NCBI RefSeq assembly: GCF_006489205.2 | Contig: NZ_VFYR02000004.1 | Span: forward strand, 518,101 to 582,100 | Origin: Brevibacterium sp. XM4083 | Lineage (GTDB): Bacteria; Actinomycetota; Actinomycetes; Actinomycetales; Brevibacteriaceae | Direction: 5' to 3' | Length of the DNA: 64,000 nt | Shown here: piece by piece, positions 42,684 to 51,861 of the stretch | How the letters are laid out: every line of letters starts with the position of its first letter | Position numbering within the stretch: the stretch's first letter is position 1 | The notes under the pieces: generated by a model | The model's database searches: none | Told to the model about the DNA's origin: nothing | Seen by the model: the letters and a program-made list of their open reading frames with translations, nothing else | Program-made: the position numbers and the translations under genes

Positions 42684-43219
42684 AATCCGATCCCGCCGAG
42701 GCGGTCCCCCGGCCCCACGGCATCGCCGTCGCCGAGGCGGAGGAGATCGAAGCGGCGCCAATCCGGACCGTCGGCGAGGGCGAGTGCGAACCGCGGGCGA
42801 GCGGACTCACTCGTCCCCGCCGCCTCGGGATCGAGGGTCATCGTCAGCGGCGGCAGCGCCGCCTCATCGGCGACGACCATGAGGTTGACGGCGAAGGTCG
42901 GGCCCGCGAGGTCGGTGAGCGCGACGGCGTCGGACCCGGAGAAGCGCAGCGGAGATCCCGGGCCGGCCCGGTGCGCGGTGCCGGCGATGTCGAGGACCAC
43001 CTCGGCGTCGGTGGGAAGGAACGTCCGGTCGAGGCCGGGCAGGGACGAGAACGGACCGGTCCGCTCGAGGCGGGCGATGCTCAGCCGCCACGGACGCCGG
43101 TCGGGGGTGAGCGCCGTGGAGGCGTCGAGGGAGACGAGCTCGGTCGTCTCGCCCGCGCCGTTGGCCCAGGGAACAGGGACGATATCGACGAACGACGCGA
43201 TGATCTCCATGCCGTCCAT
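42677..43219 (-). CDS. hutD: HutD/Ves family protein
   Basis: 180-residue bicupin-like HutD family member: VPVPWANGAGETTEL near the N-terminus, WRLSIARLERTGPFSSLPGLDRTF and the later DLNVM-like segment (here FAVNLMVVADE). In other bacteria HutD sits in histidine-utilisation operons and is needed for fitness on histidine; no hut gene is near here. Two ATGs 9 bp apart could serve as start. The stop region is duplicated as noted. Confidence 0.87.
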   Translation of the reverse strand: MDGMEIIASFVDIVPVPWANGAGETTELVSLDASTALTPDRRPWRLSIARLERTGPFSSLPGLDRTFLPTDAEVVLDIAGTAHRAGPGSPLRFSGSDAVALTDLAGPTFAVNLMVVADEAALPPLTMTLDPEAAGTSESARPRFALALADGPDWRRFDLLRLGDGDAVGPGDRLGGIGFA

Positions 43220-43319
43220 CGTAGGTCGCCTCCCGTCGTCAGCGCGGCCTCCTCGTCAGCGGCCATCACGGGCGAGGGGCTAGCCTGGGAGCACACGGAC
43301 CTCCGGCAAGGAAGCAGCG

Positions 43320-44246
43320 ATGACCGTTCAACCCCGCCCTGACTCGTCTGACATGTCAGGCTCGCCGCACCTCGATCCCGGTGTCGGCCTCACCGAGGAG
43401 GTCGTCACGCTCACCGATGGCCGTCGCATCCGCACCGTCACCGCAGGTGATGCGCCCGGTCCGTGCGTCGTCTTCGAGGCGGGCATGGGTGCCTCGGCCG
43501 CCGCCTGGACGCACATCCAACGGGAGGTCGCCACCCGCGCCCGCACCGTGTCCTACGACCGCTCGAACATCGGCGGCAGCGCTGACGACCGGAGTCCGCG
43601 CAGTCTCGAGCGGATCGTCGATGACCTCGCCGAGGTGGTCGACCGGGTCGCCGGGAACGAGCAGGTCGTCCTCGTCGGCCACAGCTGGGGCGGACCGATC
43701 GTGAGATTCTTCGCGCACCTCAACCCCGACCGGGTCGCCGGGATGGTGCTCGTCGATGCGACCGCCTCGGCGATCCTCTCCCCCGCAGTCGCAGCCCTCA
43801 ACGCCGGTTCGATGCGGCTCGGGTCGCTGCTCATCCGGGCCGGCCAGGGCGATCGCTTCACCCGGACGCTCCTGCCCGACGGGGCATCACCGCAGATCAC
43901 CGAGGCAGACCTCGCCCTGTTCTGGCGCGACTCGCTGACCCAGCGGGCGATGCGCATGGCGCTGAGCGAGGAACGGCACGTCACCTCGTCGATCGCGCTC
44001 ATCCGGATGCTCGAACGCGACGGCGGACCGGACGTGCCCGGCGTCGTCCTCCAGGGCGGCCGGCAGCGGGGACTGCTCGAGCGGAGGATGCGCACGCGGC
44101 AGAACGCGGCGGCGGCCGCGATCGCCGACGCGATGCCGCAGGGCACGCTCGTCGTCCTCGAGGATGCCGGGCACCTCATCACCCATGAACGCCCCGATGC
44201 CGTCGTCGACGCCGTCGACGACGTGCTGGGTCTCCGGCGTCACTGA
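43320..44246 (+). CDS. Alpha/beta hydrolase
   Basis: 308 residues. The nucleophile elbow GHSWGGP, oxyanion region CVVFEAGMGASAAAWTHIQ, acidic residue on the strand before the lid and final His in EDAGHLITHERPDAV complete the triad. YDRSNIGGSADDRSPRSLERIVDDLAEV is typical of soluble esterase/haloalkane-like hydrolases. The substrate is unknown. GAAGCAGCG precedes the ATG, a weak ribosome site. It is divergent from hutD. Confidence 0.88.
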   Translation: MTVQPRPDSSDMSGSPHLDPGVGLTEEVVTLTDGRRIRTVTAGDAPGPCVVFEAGMGASAAAWTHIQREVATRARTVSYDRSNIGGSADDRSPRSLERIVDDLAEVVDRVAGNEQVVLVGHSWGGPIVRFFAHLNPDRVAGMVLVDATASAILSPAVAALNAGSMRLGSLLIRAGQGDRFTRTLLPDGASPQITEADLALFWRDSLTQRAMRMALSEERHVTSSIALIRMLERDGGPDVPGVVLQGGRQRGLLERRMRTRQNAAAAAIADAMPQGTLVVLEDAGHLITHERPDAVVDAVDDVLGLRRH

Positions 44247-44250
44247 GCCT

Positions 44251-44318
44251 CAGTTGACGCAGCGTTTCAGCTGACGCAGCGTTTCAGTTGACGCAGTGTT
44301 TCAGTTGACACACAGGCA
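44251..44318 (-). repeat. 17-bp tandem array (3.7 copies) over the VOC gene stop codon
   Basis: Units start at 44251, 44268, 44285 and 44302. The first three differ by one base each (CAGYTGACGCAGYGTTT, + strand). On the coding strand each carries TG(C/T)GTCA(A/G)CTGA, i.e. the gene's final Cys-Val-Asn-stop, so the end of the gene has been copied downstream. Confidence 0.88.
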
Positions 44319-44663
44319 GAACGGGTGACCGGCCGGGTCGAGGAAGACGCGGAACGTCTCCCCCGGCTGGACGGCGGCCTTCCCGGCGCCGAGTCCGATG
44401 ACCTGCGCCTCGGCGGCATCGAGGTCATCGACCATGACGTCGATGTGCATCTGCTGCGGGTGTTCCTGGCTGGGCCAGCTCGGGGCGTGGTAGTCCTCGA
44501 CCTGCTGGAAGCAAATGGGCGGCCAGGAATCGGACGTGATCTCTGCCCATGTGCCGTCGTCGTCGACGCGGACCTGCCAGTCGAGGAGTTCGCCGTAGAA
44601 CTGGGCGAGCTCACCAGCATCCGGAGCATCGAGAACGACCACGGGCTGCTTTGCGATAGCCAT
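44301..44663 (-). CDS. VOC (glyoxalase/bleomycin-resistance) superfamily protein
   Basis: 120-residue protein with one vicinal-oxygen-chelate domain: VVLDAPDAGELAQFYGELLDWQV at the N-terminus and MHIDVMVDDLDAAEAQVIGLGA...FRVFLDPAGHPFCLC at the C-terminus. Actinobacteria have many such small proteins; substrate and metal are unknown. ATG 44663 is divergent from the ATP-grasp gene over 90 bp. The 3' end forms the first unit of the 17-bp array. Confidence 0.9.
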   Translation of the reverse strand: MAIAKQPVVVLDAPDAGELAQFYGELLDWQVRVDDDGTWAEITSDSWPPICFQQVEDYHAPSWPSQEHPQQMHIDVMVDDLDAAEAQVIGLGAGKAAVQPGETFRVFLDPAGHPFCLCVN

Positions 44664-44753
44664 GGTCCCGAGTCTACGCCGCAGGGCCGACACGACCCAG
44701 GGAATCACCGTCTCGATAGAATTGTTGAGCAATACACCCATGAGAGGACATCG

Positions 44754-45764
44754 ATGAGCACGCACACCCTGCCGGTCGCGGACGGTCCCGCGGTCTACGT
44801 CATCCACGACAATCCCGAGTGGATCCCGCCGTTCGCCGACGCCTTCGCTGAACTCGGCGTCGAGCTCGTCGAATGGCTGCTGCCCGGTGCCGCGATCGAC
44901 CTCGCCGCCGCCCCGCCCGAGGGCGTCTTCTGGTCCCGACTCTCGGCATCCTCGCACACCCGCACCGACCCCCACGTCAAGGAGTACGGGCGAGCGGTCC
45001 TCGCGTGGCTCGAGGCCGCCGGCCGCGCCGTCGTCAACGGCTCGCAGGTCCTCGAGCTCGAGGTCAGCAAGATCCGCCAGCACCGCGCCCTCGCCGCGCA
45101 CGGAATCGACGTGCCGACCACCTCGGCGGCCTTCGGATCAGCGGCGATCACCGAGGTGGCTGCCGGGTTCACGCCCCCGTTCATCACGAAGCACAACCAG
45201 GGCGGCAAGGGACTGGGCGTGCGCCGCTTCGACTCGCACGCCGAGCTCGAGGCAGCGGTGGCCGACTTCGCCCCCGGCGGGTCCACCGAGGCGATCGACG
45301 GCATCACCCTCGTCCAGGAGTATCTGCAGCCGGCCGCGCCGTTCATCACGCGCGCCGAGTTCATCGGCGGCCGCTTCCACTACGCGGTCGCCGTCGACGT
45401 CTCCGCCGGATCCTTCGAACTCTGCCCCGCCGATGCCTGCGTCATTCCGGGCACGGCCGGCAGCCTCGGCGGCAGTCAGTTCACCCGGCGCGAGGAGATC
45501 ACCGCCGACACCCCGCTCATCGGTCGACTCGAGGCGCTGCTGACCGAGCTCGGCATCGACTTCGCCGGAGTCGAGTTCATCGACACGGCCGATGGCCGGC
45601 AGGTCGTCTACGACATCAACACGAACACGAACTACAACGCCGGGGTCGAGGCCGGGGAGCGTGCGGCCGGCCGCCAGCCTGCCGCTGTCCGGATCGCCGA
45701 GGTGCTCGGCGCGAAGCTCGCAGCCGTTCGTCGTGACGCAGCGGAGGCGGCACCCGTCGGCTGA
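44754..45764 (+). CDS. ATP-grasp domain protein (RimK-like)
   Basis: 336 residues. An N-terminal pre-ATP-grasp region (VYVIHDNPEWIPPFADAFAELGVELVEWLL), then FITKHNQGGKGLGVRRF (phosphate-binding loop with Lys), LVQEYL, and GIDFAGVEFIDTADGRQVVYDINTNTNYN (metal-binding Glu, Asn) form the ATP-grasp fold. Such enzymes join a carboxylate to an amine; the RimK/glutathione-synthetase branch seems closest. The substrates are unknown. GAGAGGAC precedes ATG 44754. Confidence 0.85.
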   Translation: MSTHTLPVADGPAVYVIHDNPEWIPPFADAFAELGVELVEWLLPGAAIDLAAAPPEGVFWSRLSASSHTRTDPHVKEYGRAVLAWLEAAGRAVVNGSQVLELEVSKIRQHRALAAHGIDVPTTSAAFGSAAITEVAAGFTPPFITKHNQGGKGLGVRRFDSHAELEAAVADFAPGGSTEAIDGITLVQEYLQPAAPFITRAEFIGGRFHYAVAVDVSAGSFELCPADACVIPGTAGSLGGSQFTRREEITADTPLIGRLEALLTELGIDFAGVEFIDTADGRQVVYDINTNTNYNAGVEAGERAAGRQPAAVRIAEVLGAKLAAVRRDAAEAAPVG

Positions 45765-45775
45765 TAGTCTTCAAC

Positions 45776-45866
45776 CACCACAGGGGAGCGCCGCGACCGG
45801 CGCTGAGAGTGCGCACGCAGACCCTTTGAACCTGATCCGGGTGACACCGGCGGAGGAAGATGGAGG
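45776..45866 (+). promoter_or_regulatory. TPP riboswitch (THI-box)
   Basis: GCTGAGAGTGC, ACCCTTTGAACCTGATCCGG and the closing GCGGAGGAAGATGG are the conserved pieces of the thiamine pyrophosphate aptamer, in order and with normal spacing. It ends ~35 bp before tenA and should switch that gene off when TPP is plentiful, probably by blocking its ribosome site. Confidence 0.95.
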
Positions 45867-45899
45867 CTCATCACGATCACAGTCGCGACCGGCGGGGCC

Positions 45900-46544
45900 G
45901 TGGCCGGACTGCGGGCGAGTGCCGAAGCGGAGTGGACCGCGGCGACCCATCACCGGTTCGTCGCCGAGCTCTTCGCGGGCACCGTCGACGACGCGGTGAT
46001 GGCGAAGTACCTCGTCCAGGACTATCAGTTCTTCGATGACTTCCTCTCGATGCTCGGCGCCAGCGTCGCCCACGCCGACACCATCTCCGCGAAGCTCCGG
46101 TTCGCCCAGCAGCTCGGGTTCCTCGCCGCCGATGAGGATTCGTACTTCCTCCGCGCCTTCGCCGAGGTGGGGGTGGAGCCTGCGGACTACACCGATCCCC
46201 AGCTCACCGAGGTGACCGCGGGGTTCCGCGGTGTCATGCGTGAGGCGGTCGCCGCGGCGTCGTATCCCGACGTCCTCGTCGTCCTCGTCATCGCCGAATG
46301 GCTCTATCTCGAGTGGGGTGAGCAGGATCGAGCCATGCCGAGCCGCGACCTCCACACCGACTGGATCGACCTCCACCGCGGAGAGGCCTTCACCGGCTGG
46401 GTGCAGTTCCTCGTCGACGAACTCGAACGGGTGTACCCGCGCGGGGACGATGCGGCGTCGGCCGCCGCCCGGCAGCGCTTGGCCGATCTGTGGCAGCGGG
46501 CCGTCGGGCTCGAGCGCGCCTTCTTCGACGAGGCGTACCGGTGA
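45900..46544 (+). CDS. tenA: TenA family protein (thiamine pyrimidine salvage)
   Basis: 214-residue all-helical TenA protein: W..A..HRFVAELFAGTVDDAVMAKYLVQDYQFFDDFLSMLG is the family N-terminus. The usual active-site Cys region reads VLVIAEWLYLEWGE here and the whole protein has no cysteine, so it belongs with the Cys-less TenA_E type rather than the TenA_C aminopyrimidine aminohydrolase. TenA_E members are thought to act on formylaminopyrimidine in thiamine salvage. The TPP riboswitch just upstream supports a thiamine role. GTG 45900 is the first usable start in frame. Confidence 0.9.
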   Translation: MAGLRASAEAEWTAATHHRFVAELFAGTVDDAVMAKYLVQDYQFFDDFLSMLGASVAHADTISAKLRFAQQLGFLAADEDSYFLRAFAEVGVEPADYTDPQLTEVTAGFRGVMREAVAAASYPDVLVVLVIAEWLYLEWGEQDRAMPSRDLHTDWIDLHRGEAFTGWVQFLVDELERVYPRGDDAASAAARQRLADLWQRAVGLERAFFDEAYR

Positions 46545-46558
46545 CCGCGCTGCCGGGT

Positions 46559-46596
46559 CCAGGCTGCCTCTCGTACCGGCCAGGCTACTTCTCGTA
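46559..46596 (-). repeat. 21-bp-period direct repeat over the dhaK-dhaL stop codon
   Basis: CCAGGCTGCCTCTCGTA (46559-46575) and CCAGGCTACTTCTCGTA (46580-46596) match at 15 of 17 bases. The second contains the stop TAG (46585-46587); in the downstream copy TAG has become CAG. Confidence 0.65.
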
Positions 46597-48288
46597 GACC
46601 TCGGCGGCAGCGGAGAAGAGGAGCGAGATGCCCACGGCCCCGGCGTCGGGGGTGCCGGCTCCACGGCCGTCGACGTAGCTCGCCCGACCCCGCCTCGCCT
46701 GCATGTCGGCCGTCGCCTGTGCGGCCTCGGCGGCGGTCTGCGCGGCTGAGGCGAATCCCTTCCCGAACGCCGAGGCGGTGGGATGGAGGACGTCGACGAC
46801 TGTCCGATCTCCGGTCTCTGCGCCGCCGACGCGCTGGATCGCCTCGCATCCGGCCGCCGTCGCCCGCTCCCAGAGGACCTGTGCGGTCTCGCGGTGGGTG
46901 TCGGGGTCGAGTTCGGCGTAACCGGCACTGAGCTCCTGGAAGAGCAGTCCGAGGAGCGGTCCGCTCGTGCCGCCGACGCCGCCGAGGAATGCCGCTTCGG
47001 CCGCGGCGAAGCCCGCGGCCTCGGAGGAGTCGACGAGTCGAGTCGCGTGGCGCAGTCCACCGCGGAGGTTGTCCCCGAAGTCCCCGTCACCGCCGACCTG
47101 ATCGAGTTCCGTCAGGTGGGCGTGCTGCTCCTCGACGAGTTCGGCGAACCGACGGAGCACAGCGGTCTCGAGATCCGCGTCCCCACCAGCTGCCGTCCGC
47201 TGCCGCAGAGAGACGGCGGGAGCCGTCGGCTCCTGCGCACTCCGCGTCGCCGCTGTCGTCGCCACCGCCTCGGCGTGCGTGGGCTCACCGCCGAGTGCCG
47301 GGAACGCCGCGGTGCGGGAGGCGGCGGTCCACCAGTCGAGCCAGGACGGCTGCAGGCGCGTGAGGGTGAGGGAGAACCCGGTCATGTCGAGCGCGGTGAC
47401 AAAGCTGCCGACGAGGGAGGCGGCGATCGACTCGCCTGCGGTCTCAAGCGCGGCGCCGAGGGCGTCGTAGACGTTGAGGAGCTCGATCTGGGTCGTCGCG
47501 CCGAGGCCGTTGACGAGGACGAGGAGGTCGCCGTCGGCCGGGGTGCCGGGAACCGCGGCGAGGAGCTCACGGCACATCCGGTCGATGAGGCTCTCGAAGC
47601 CGTCGTGCGGAATCGAGGTCGCGGCGCGCTCACCGTGGATGCCGACGCCGTATTCGAGGGTGCCCTCGGGAAGGTCGAACGCGGGTCGACCAGTGTGGGC
47701 ATCGGTCTGGGCGCGAGCGGCCACGGCGAGGCTCCGGGAGCGGGCGACCACCTCGGCGCCGAGATCGGCAAGGTCGTCCAGACCCCATCCGGCGTCGGCG
47801 GCAGCACCGAGGATCTTCTCGACGATGACGGTGGCGCCGGTGCCGCGTCGACCGGTCTCGGTGTCGTCGCTGTCGGTGGCGATGTCGTCGTCGACGAGCA
47901 CCGTCGCCACGGGGATACCGGCGGCGCGGAGACGTTCGGCGGCGATGCCGAAGTTGATGACGTCGCCCGTGTAGTTCTTGACGATGTGGAGGACGCCGTC
48001 GGGACCGGCCACCGCCTTCGACGCCGCGAAGATCTGCGCGTTGTGCGGTGAGGCGAAGACCTCGCCGGGGACGGCGGCGTCGAGCATGCCCGGGCCGACG
48101 AAACCGACGTGCATCGGTTCGTGACCGGAGCCGCCGCCGGAGACGAGGCCGACCGTCCGCGTCGGGGACTGCGCTGTCGCGCTCACGTAGAGCGGGTCGG
48201 TGTTGAGCGCGACGAGGTCCCCGTGGGCCCGGGCGAACCCGGCCAGCGCTGAGGGGATCGGGGTGGACGAGACGAAGAACGCGTTCAT
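46585..48288 (-). CDS. Dihydroxyacetone kinase, fused DhaK-DhaL
   Basis: 567 residues. Residues ~1-330 are the DAK1 (DhaK) domain, with GGGSGHEPMHVGFVG and the substrate-binding His218 in GIHGE, the same number as in E. coli DhaK. Residues ~365-565 are the DAK2 (DhaL) ATP domain, with the Mg-binding GDGDFGDN. The single-chain form is the ATP-dependent kinase of the Citrobacter/actinobacterial type, so no DhaM partner is needed. It feeds dihydroxyacetone into glycolysis. ATG 48288 is convergent-free upstream. Confidence 0.92.
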   Translation of the reverse strand: MNAFFVSSTPIPSALAGFARAHGDLVALNTDPLYVSATAQSPTRTVGLVSGGGSGHEPMHVGFVGPGMLDAAVPGEVFASPHNAQIFAASKAVAGPDGVLHIVKNYTGDVINFGIAAERLRAAGIPVATVLVDDDIATDSDDTETGRRGTGATVIVEKILGAAADAGWGLDDLADLGAEVVARSRSLAVAARAQTDAHTGRPAFDLPEGTLEYGVGIHGERAATSIPHDGFESLIDRMCRELLAAVPGTPADGDLLVLVNGLGATTQIELLNVYDALGAALETAGESIAASLVGSFVTALDMTGFSLTLTRLQPSWLDWWTAASRTAAFPALGGEPTHAEAVATTAATRSAQEPTAPAVSLRQRTAAGGDADLETAVLRRFAELVEEQHAHLTELDQVGGDGDFGDNLRGGLRHATRLVDSSEAAGFAAAEAAFLGGVGGTSGPLLGLLFQELSAGYAELDPDTHRETAQVLWERATAAGCEAIQRVGGAETGDRTVVDVLHPTASAFGKGFASAAQTAAEAAQATADMQARRGRASYVDGRGAGTPDAGAVGISLLFSAAAEVYEK

Positions 48289-48341
48289 GACGGCCAGCCT
48301 AACGTCCGGTCATGCCGGGCACCACGTGGCACTATTGTCCG

Positions 48342-49490
48342 ATGAACGATTCCCCTGTCGAGTCCGAGCGCATCCCGTTCGGGCTGCTCTGCCCTGAGAT
48401 CATCGAGAGTGTGCCGCCGAGGTTCTTCCCCACCGCCGTGTGGGGGTATTTCGAGACGGAGAACGCGGACGGGGAGACCGGGTGGATCGAGCGCACCTCC
48501 GACGGGGCGTCGTACGCGACGATCCTCTCGCAGATCTCGGGCTTCCTCGTCGAAACCGAAGCCGCGAATGCGTGGGTCGACGACGAAGTGCCGGTCGATG
48601 ACGATGATGCGGATGACCCTGACGTTCCCATCGCGCCGGTGTCCAGCGGTGACGTCCTCGTCGCAGAGGCCTCTGCGGCGCTGTCGAACCTCATGGTGTA
48701 CCCGTTCCCTGACGGGCACGAGGCCACCGGCCGCTACGTCGCCCTCATCTGCGATGACGATCCGTTCGAGTCCGGCAACGTCGAACTCCTCACCGAGGAC
48801 GTCAGCAGCGATCTCGTCGAGGGGCTGCTCCGGGTGGCTCGGGCGCGGTTCGCCGAGACGTTCTCGTTCAGTCCGTTCGATGACGACGACGAGGAATCGG
48901 AGGACAACGAGGGCAGCGCGGACTCGCCCGTGACGTCCCTGCCGGACGTGACGACGTTCGGCGAGCTCTTCGCCGGCTGGGTGTTCCTGCCGCTGCCGGA
49001 GGACGCCGATGTCAGCGCCGTCTGGTCGCTCCTCCTCGCCACCGACTCGGACGGCGGCATCCAGCGGTACACCCGGCGCACGCCCCTGCTCGATGAGAAT
49101 GTCCTCGCGGGTGCCCTGGCACGGATGACCTTCGAGGTCGAGGCGCGACTCCTCGACAGCTTCGACGATGACGACGACCCCACGCGTCTGATGCGGGAGA
49201 CACTGCCCGAACTCAGCTCCCTCGTCCCCGACGACTCACCGACGCGTCCGCTCGATCCGCGGGTCGCCACGCTCGCCACTCGGGCCCTGCCCGCCGGCGA
49301 GACCCCGATCGCCGCGAGTCTCCTCCTCTTCGGCACCGATCGTCTCGGGTCGAGCACCGTCCTCTGCGACTGGGTGACGACACCGGATGCGGTCGCGATC
49401 GGCGATGAGGAGTTCGACGGCTTCGAAGAGCTCGGCCTCCTCCGCTCGGCTCTGCGCGACCTTCTCCAGAACGGCCTCGGCGAGTTCTGA
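48342..49490 (+). CDS. Acidic hypothetical protein
   Basis: 382 residues, strongly acidic, with runs such as VDDDDADDPD and FDDDDEESEDNEG. There are no membrane segments, signal peptide or motif that I recognise. The middle (SDLVEGLLRVARARFAETF) and end (LLFGTDRLGSSTVLCDWV..ELGLLRSALRDLLQNGL) look folded, with acidic linkers between. ATG 48342 is ~50 bp from the divergent dihydroxyacetone kinase start. No function is proposed. Confidence 0.75.
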   Translation: MNDSPVESERIPFGLLCPEIIESVPPRFFPTAVWGYFETENADGETGWIERTSDGASYATILSQISGFLVETEAANAWVDDEVPVDDDDADDPDVPIAPVSSGDVLVAEASAALSNLMVYPFPDGHEATGRYVALICDDDPFESGNVELLTEDVSSDLVEGLLRVARARFAETFSFSPFDDDDEESEDNEGSADSPVTSLPDVTTFGELFAGWVFLPLPEDADVSAVWSLLLATDSDGGIQRYTRRTPLLDENVLAGALARMTFEVEARLLDSFDDDDDPTRLMRETLPELSSLVPDDSPTRPLDPRVATLATRALPAGETPIAASLLLFGTDRLGSSTVLCDWVTTPDAVAIGDEEFDGFEELGLLRSALRDLLQNGLGEF

Positions 49491-49587
49491 CCGGTGTGAC
49501 CAATCCTCCGGATCCTCCGACGAGCACCGGCCGAAGCTTTGACGCTTTCGGCGTATTCTTCAACCGGGGAGCGTTAGCATCAGTCGT

Positions 49588-50271
49588 GTGGTGACCACCC
49601 GGCAGACAGTTCTCTGGCAGCTAGTCAGGAGTATCCGCGGCGTCCGTCCCGGCAACCGCGCCGTCATCGCCGTCGATGGGGTCGATGGTGCGGGGAAGAC
49701 GATGCTTGCCGACGAGCTCGAGGAGCTCGCCGCGGAGGACGACGGGCGGCGCCTGGCGAATCTCAGCATCGATGGGTTCCATTTCCCGAAGGCACGTCGA
49801 TACGCGCAAGGGATGGGCCCGGAATCGTTCTACCGTGACTCGTACGACTATGACGCGTTCGTCGACTCCGTCATCTCTCCATTCCGCGCAGGCGAGTCGC
49901 CCGTCCGGGCGATCTGGGATGTCGACGCTGATGAACCAATGCCAACGACACGGCTGTCTCTGCCAGCCGATTGCGTGCTCATCGTCGACGGCATCTTCCT
50001 CCACCGCCCCGAGCTGCGCGAACTCTGGGACGCCAGCATCTGGATCGACGTCCCCTTCGACGTATCCGTCCCGCGCGGCAGCGAACGCTTCACCGGAGAC
50101 CACGATCCCGACCCGGAAGGTGCCTCGAACCATCGCTACGTCGGAGGACAACGCCTCTACTTCGAGGAGTGCGCTCCCTGGGAGAGAGCGACCTGGGTCA
50201 TTGACAACACCGACCTCACCCGACCGCGGTTGCGCTCCACGCGCCACCCCGATCCCGACATGAGAGACTGA
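49588..50271 (+). CDS. Uridine kinase-like P-loop protein
   Basis: 227 residues. Walker A GVDGAGKT at residues 31-38, LSIDGFHFPKARRYAQG (the Asp-His pair of uridine-kinase-like enzymes), SYDYDAFVDSVISPFR, and the Walker B-like VLIVDGIFLHRPEL are all present. It probably phosphorylates a nucleoside or related small molecule; pantothenate kinase-like activity is less likely. GTG 49588 is used, as the track upstream is AT-rich and non-coding. The next gene starts 4 bp after its stop. Confidence 0.85.
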   Translation: MVTTRQTVLWQLVRSIRGVRPGNRAVIAVDGVDGAGKTMLADELEELAAEDDGRRLANLSIDGFHFPKARRYAQGMGPESFYRDSYDYDAFVDSVISPFRAGESPVRAIWDVDADEPMPTTRLSLPADCVLIVDGIFLHRPELRELWDASIWIDVPFDVSVPRGSERFTGDHDPDPEGASNHRYVGGQRLYFEECAPWERATWVIDNTDLTRPRLRSTRHPDPDMRD

Positions 50272-50275
50272 AGCC

Positions 50276-51766
50276 ATGAGCACTGAGCTGGATGTCGCTG
50301 TCGTCGGATCGGGTCCCAACGGTTTGGCCGCCGCCGTGACGATGGCCAGGGCGGGACTGTCCGTCGAGGTCTTCGAGGCCCAGCCGACGATCGGCGGCGG
50401 AGCGCGCACCCTCGACCTCGGGCTCGCACCGGGCATCACGAACGACATCTGCTCGGCCGTCCACCCGCTCGCGATCGCCAGCCCCTTCTTCGTCGACTTC
50501 GACCTGCGCGCCCGCGGCCTGAAGTTCACCACCCCGGAGATCTCCTACGCCCAACCGCTCGACGGGCAGCCCGCCGCGCTGGCGTTCCACGATCTCGCGA
50601 CGACGGTCGACCACCTCGGCGACGCCGGCCCGGAATGGGACCGGTTCTTCCGTCCCCTCCTCGAGCGCGTCGACGACACGATCTGGCTCTCCCTCGGCGA
50701 CAAGCGTTCGATTCCCCCGACCCTGCGCGATGTCGACGGGGTCGCGAACATCGTGAAGTTCGGGATGCGGCTGCTCTCGCAGGCGAGTCCCGCGTGGAAC
50801 ATTCCGCTCTCCCACGAGACCACGCAGGCGCTCTTCACCGGTGTCGGCTCCCACGCGATCGGCCCCCTGCCGGGCATGGGCACCGCGGCCACGGCGACGA
50901 TGCTCGCGACGATCGCCCACGCCGGCGGCTGGCCCTCCCCGATCGGCGGGTCGCAGGCGATCACCGACGAACTCGTCGCCGACCTCGAAGCCCACGGCGG
51001 CAGGGTCACCGCCGACGCCCGGATCAGCCACGTCTCCGATATGCCCGCGGCCCGCGCCTACATCCTCGACACCTCGGCGCTGAATGCCGCCCAGATCTTC
51101 TCCGGCCTCCTGCCCGCCCACGTCGACCGCGCCCTGCGGGCGTTCAAACACGGCAACGCCGCGGCGAAGGTCGACTTCGTGCTGGGCGGCCCCGTCCCCT
51201 GGGCCGACCCGAACGTCGCCCGCGCCGGCACCGTCCACCTCGGCGGCACCCGGGCGCAGATGGCCGAGGCCGAGGGCGACGTCGTCGCCGGCCGCATGCC
51301 TGCCCACCCCGTCTGCCTCGTCTCCGACCCGACGGTCTTCGACCCCTCCCGCGAGGTGAACGGACTGCGGCCGCTGTGGACGTACTGCCACGTCCCCTTC
51401 GACTGCCCGATCGACCCCGCCGACTACATCATCAGGCAGCTCGAGCGCTTCGCCCCCGGCTTCCGCGACACGATCGTCGACTACCGATCGGTGCCCGCCT
51501 CTCAGATGGCCGAGCACAACCAGAACTACCAGGGCGGGGACATCGCCACCGGCATCATCACGTTCTACCGCATGCTCGCCCGCCCGCGGACGAACTGGGA
51601 CAACTACAGCCTCGGCGTGCCCGGCGCGTACCTCTGCTCCGCGGCCACCCCACCGGCCCCCGGCGTCCACGGCATGAACGGCTGGTTCGCCGCCCAGCGC
51701 GCGCTCAAGCACCGCTTCGGCATCGACGAGACCCCGAGCCTCGCCCCGGAGACCGTCACCCGGTAG
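50276..51766 (+). CDS. FAD-dependent phytoene desaturase/PYROXD2-like oxidoreductase
   Basis: 496 residues. DVAVVGSGPNGLAAAVTMARAGLSVEVFEAQPTIGGGART is the FAD-binding start of carotenoid desaturase/amine oxidase-like proteins, and the C-terminal GAYLCSAATPPAPGVHGMNGWFAAQRAL is the closing FAD contact. The best-matching group is PYROXD2/CrtI-like 'NAD(P)/FAD-dependent oxidoreductase', whose substrates are mostly unknown. No carotenoid genes are near. It probably shares a transcript with the kinase-like gene (4-bp gap); the pairing has no obvious logic. Confidence 0.85.
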   Translation: MSTELDVAVVGSGPNGLAAAVTMARAGLSVEVFEAQPTIGGGARTLDLGLAPGITNDICSAVHPLAIASPFFVDFDLRARGLKFTTPEISYAQPLDGQPAALAFHDLATTVDHLGDAGPEWDRFFRPLLERVDDTIWLSLGDKRSIPPTLRDVDGVANIVKFGMRLLSQASPAWNIPLSHETTQALFTGVGSHAIGPLPGMGTAATATMLATIAHAGGWPSPIGGSQAITDELVADLEAHGGRVTADARISHVSDMPAARAYILDTSALNAAQIFSGLLPAHVDRALRAFKHGNAAAKVDFVLGGPVPWADPNVARAGTVHLGGTRAQMAEAEGDVVAGRMPAHPVCLVSDPTVFDPSREVNGLRPLWTYCHVPFDCPIDPADYIIRQLERFAPGFRDTIVDYRSVPASQMAEHNQNYQGGDIATGIITFYRMLARPRTNWDNYSLGVPGAYLCSAATPPAPGVHGMNGWFAAQRALKHRFGIDETPSLAPETVTR

Positions 51767-51861
51767 CCGCGCCGGCGACGACCGCACCCCCGCACCACCG
51801 ACAACTGCCCCTGCCCTTCCAACGACTCTGACTCTGCCCATCCCCGCACGTTAGGCACCGC

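Noticed and set aside
44251-44318. Possible small CRISPR array
   Set aside because: Units are 17 bp and contiguous with no spacers, and they copy the end of the adjacent gene. No cas genes are near.
50257-50285. CATGAG..ACTGA repeated at the junction of the kinase-like and desaturase-like genes
   Set aside because: The second copy is also the start of the next gene and the match has an indel. It is suggestive but too short to claim.
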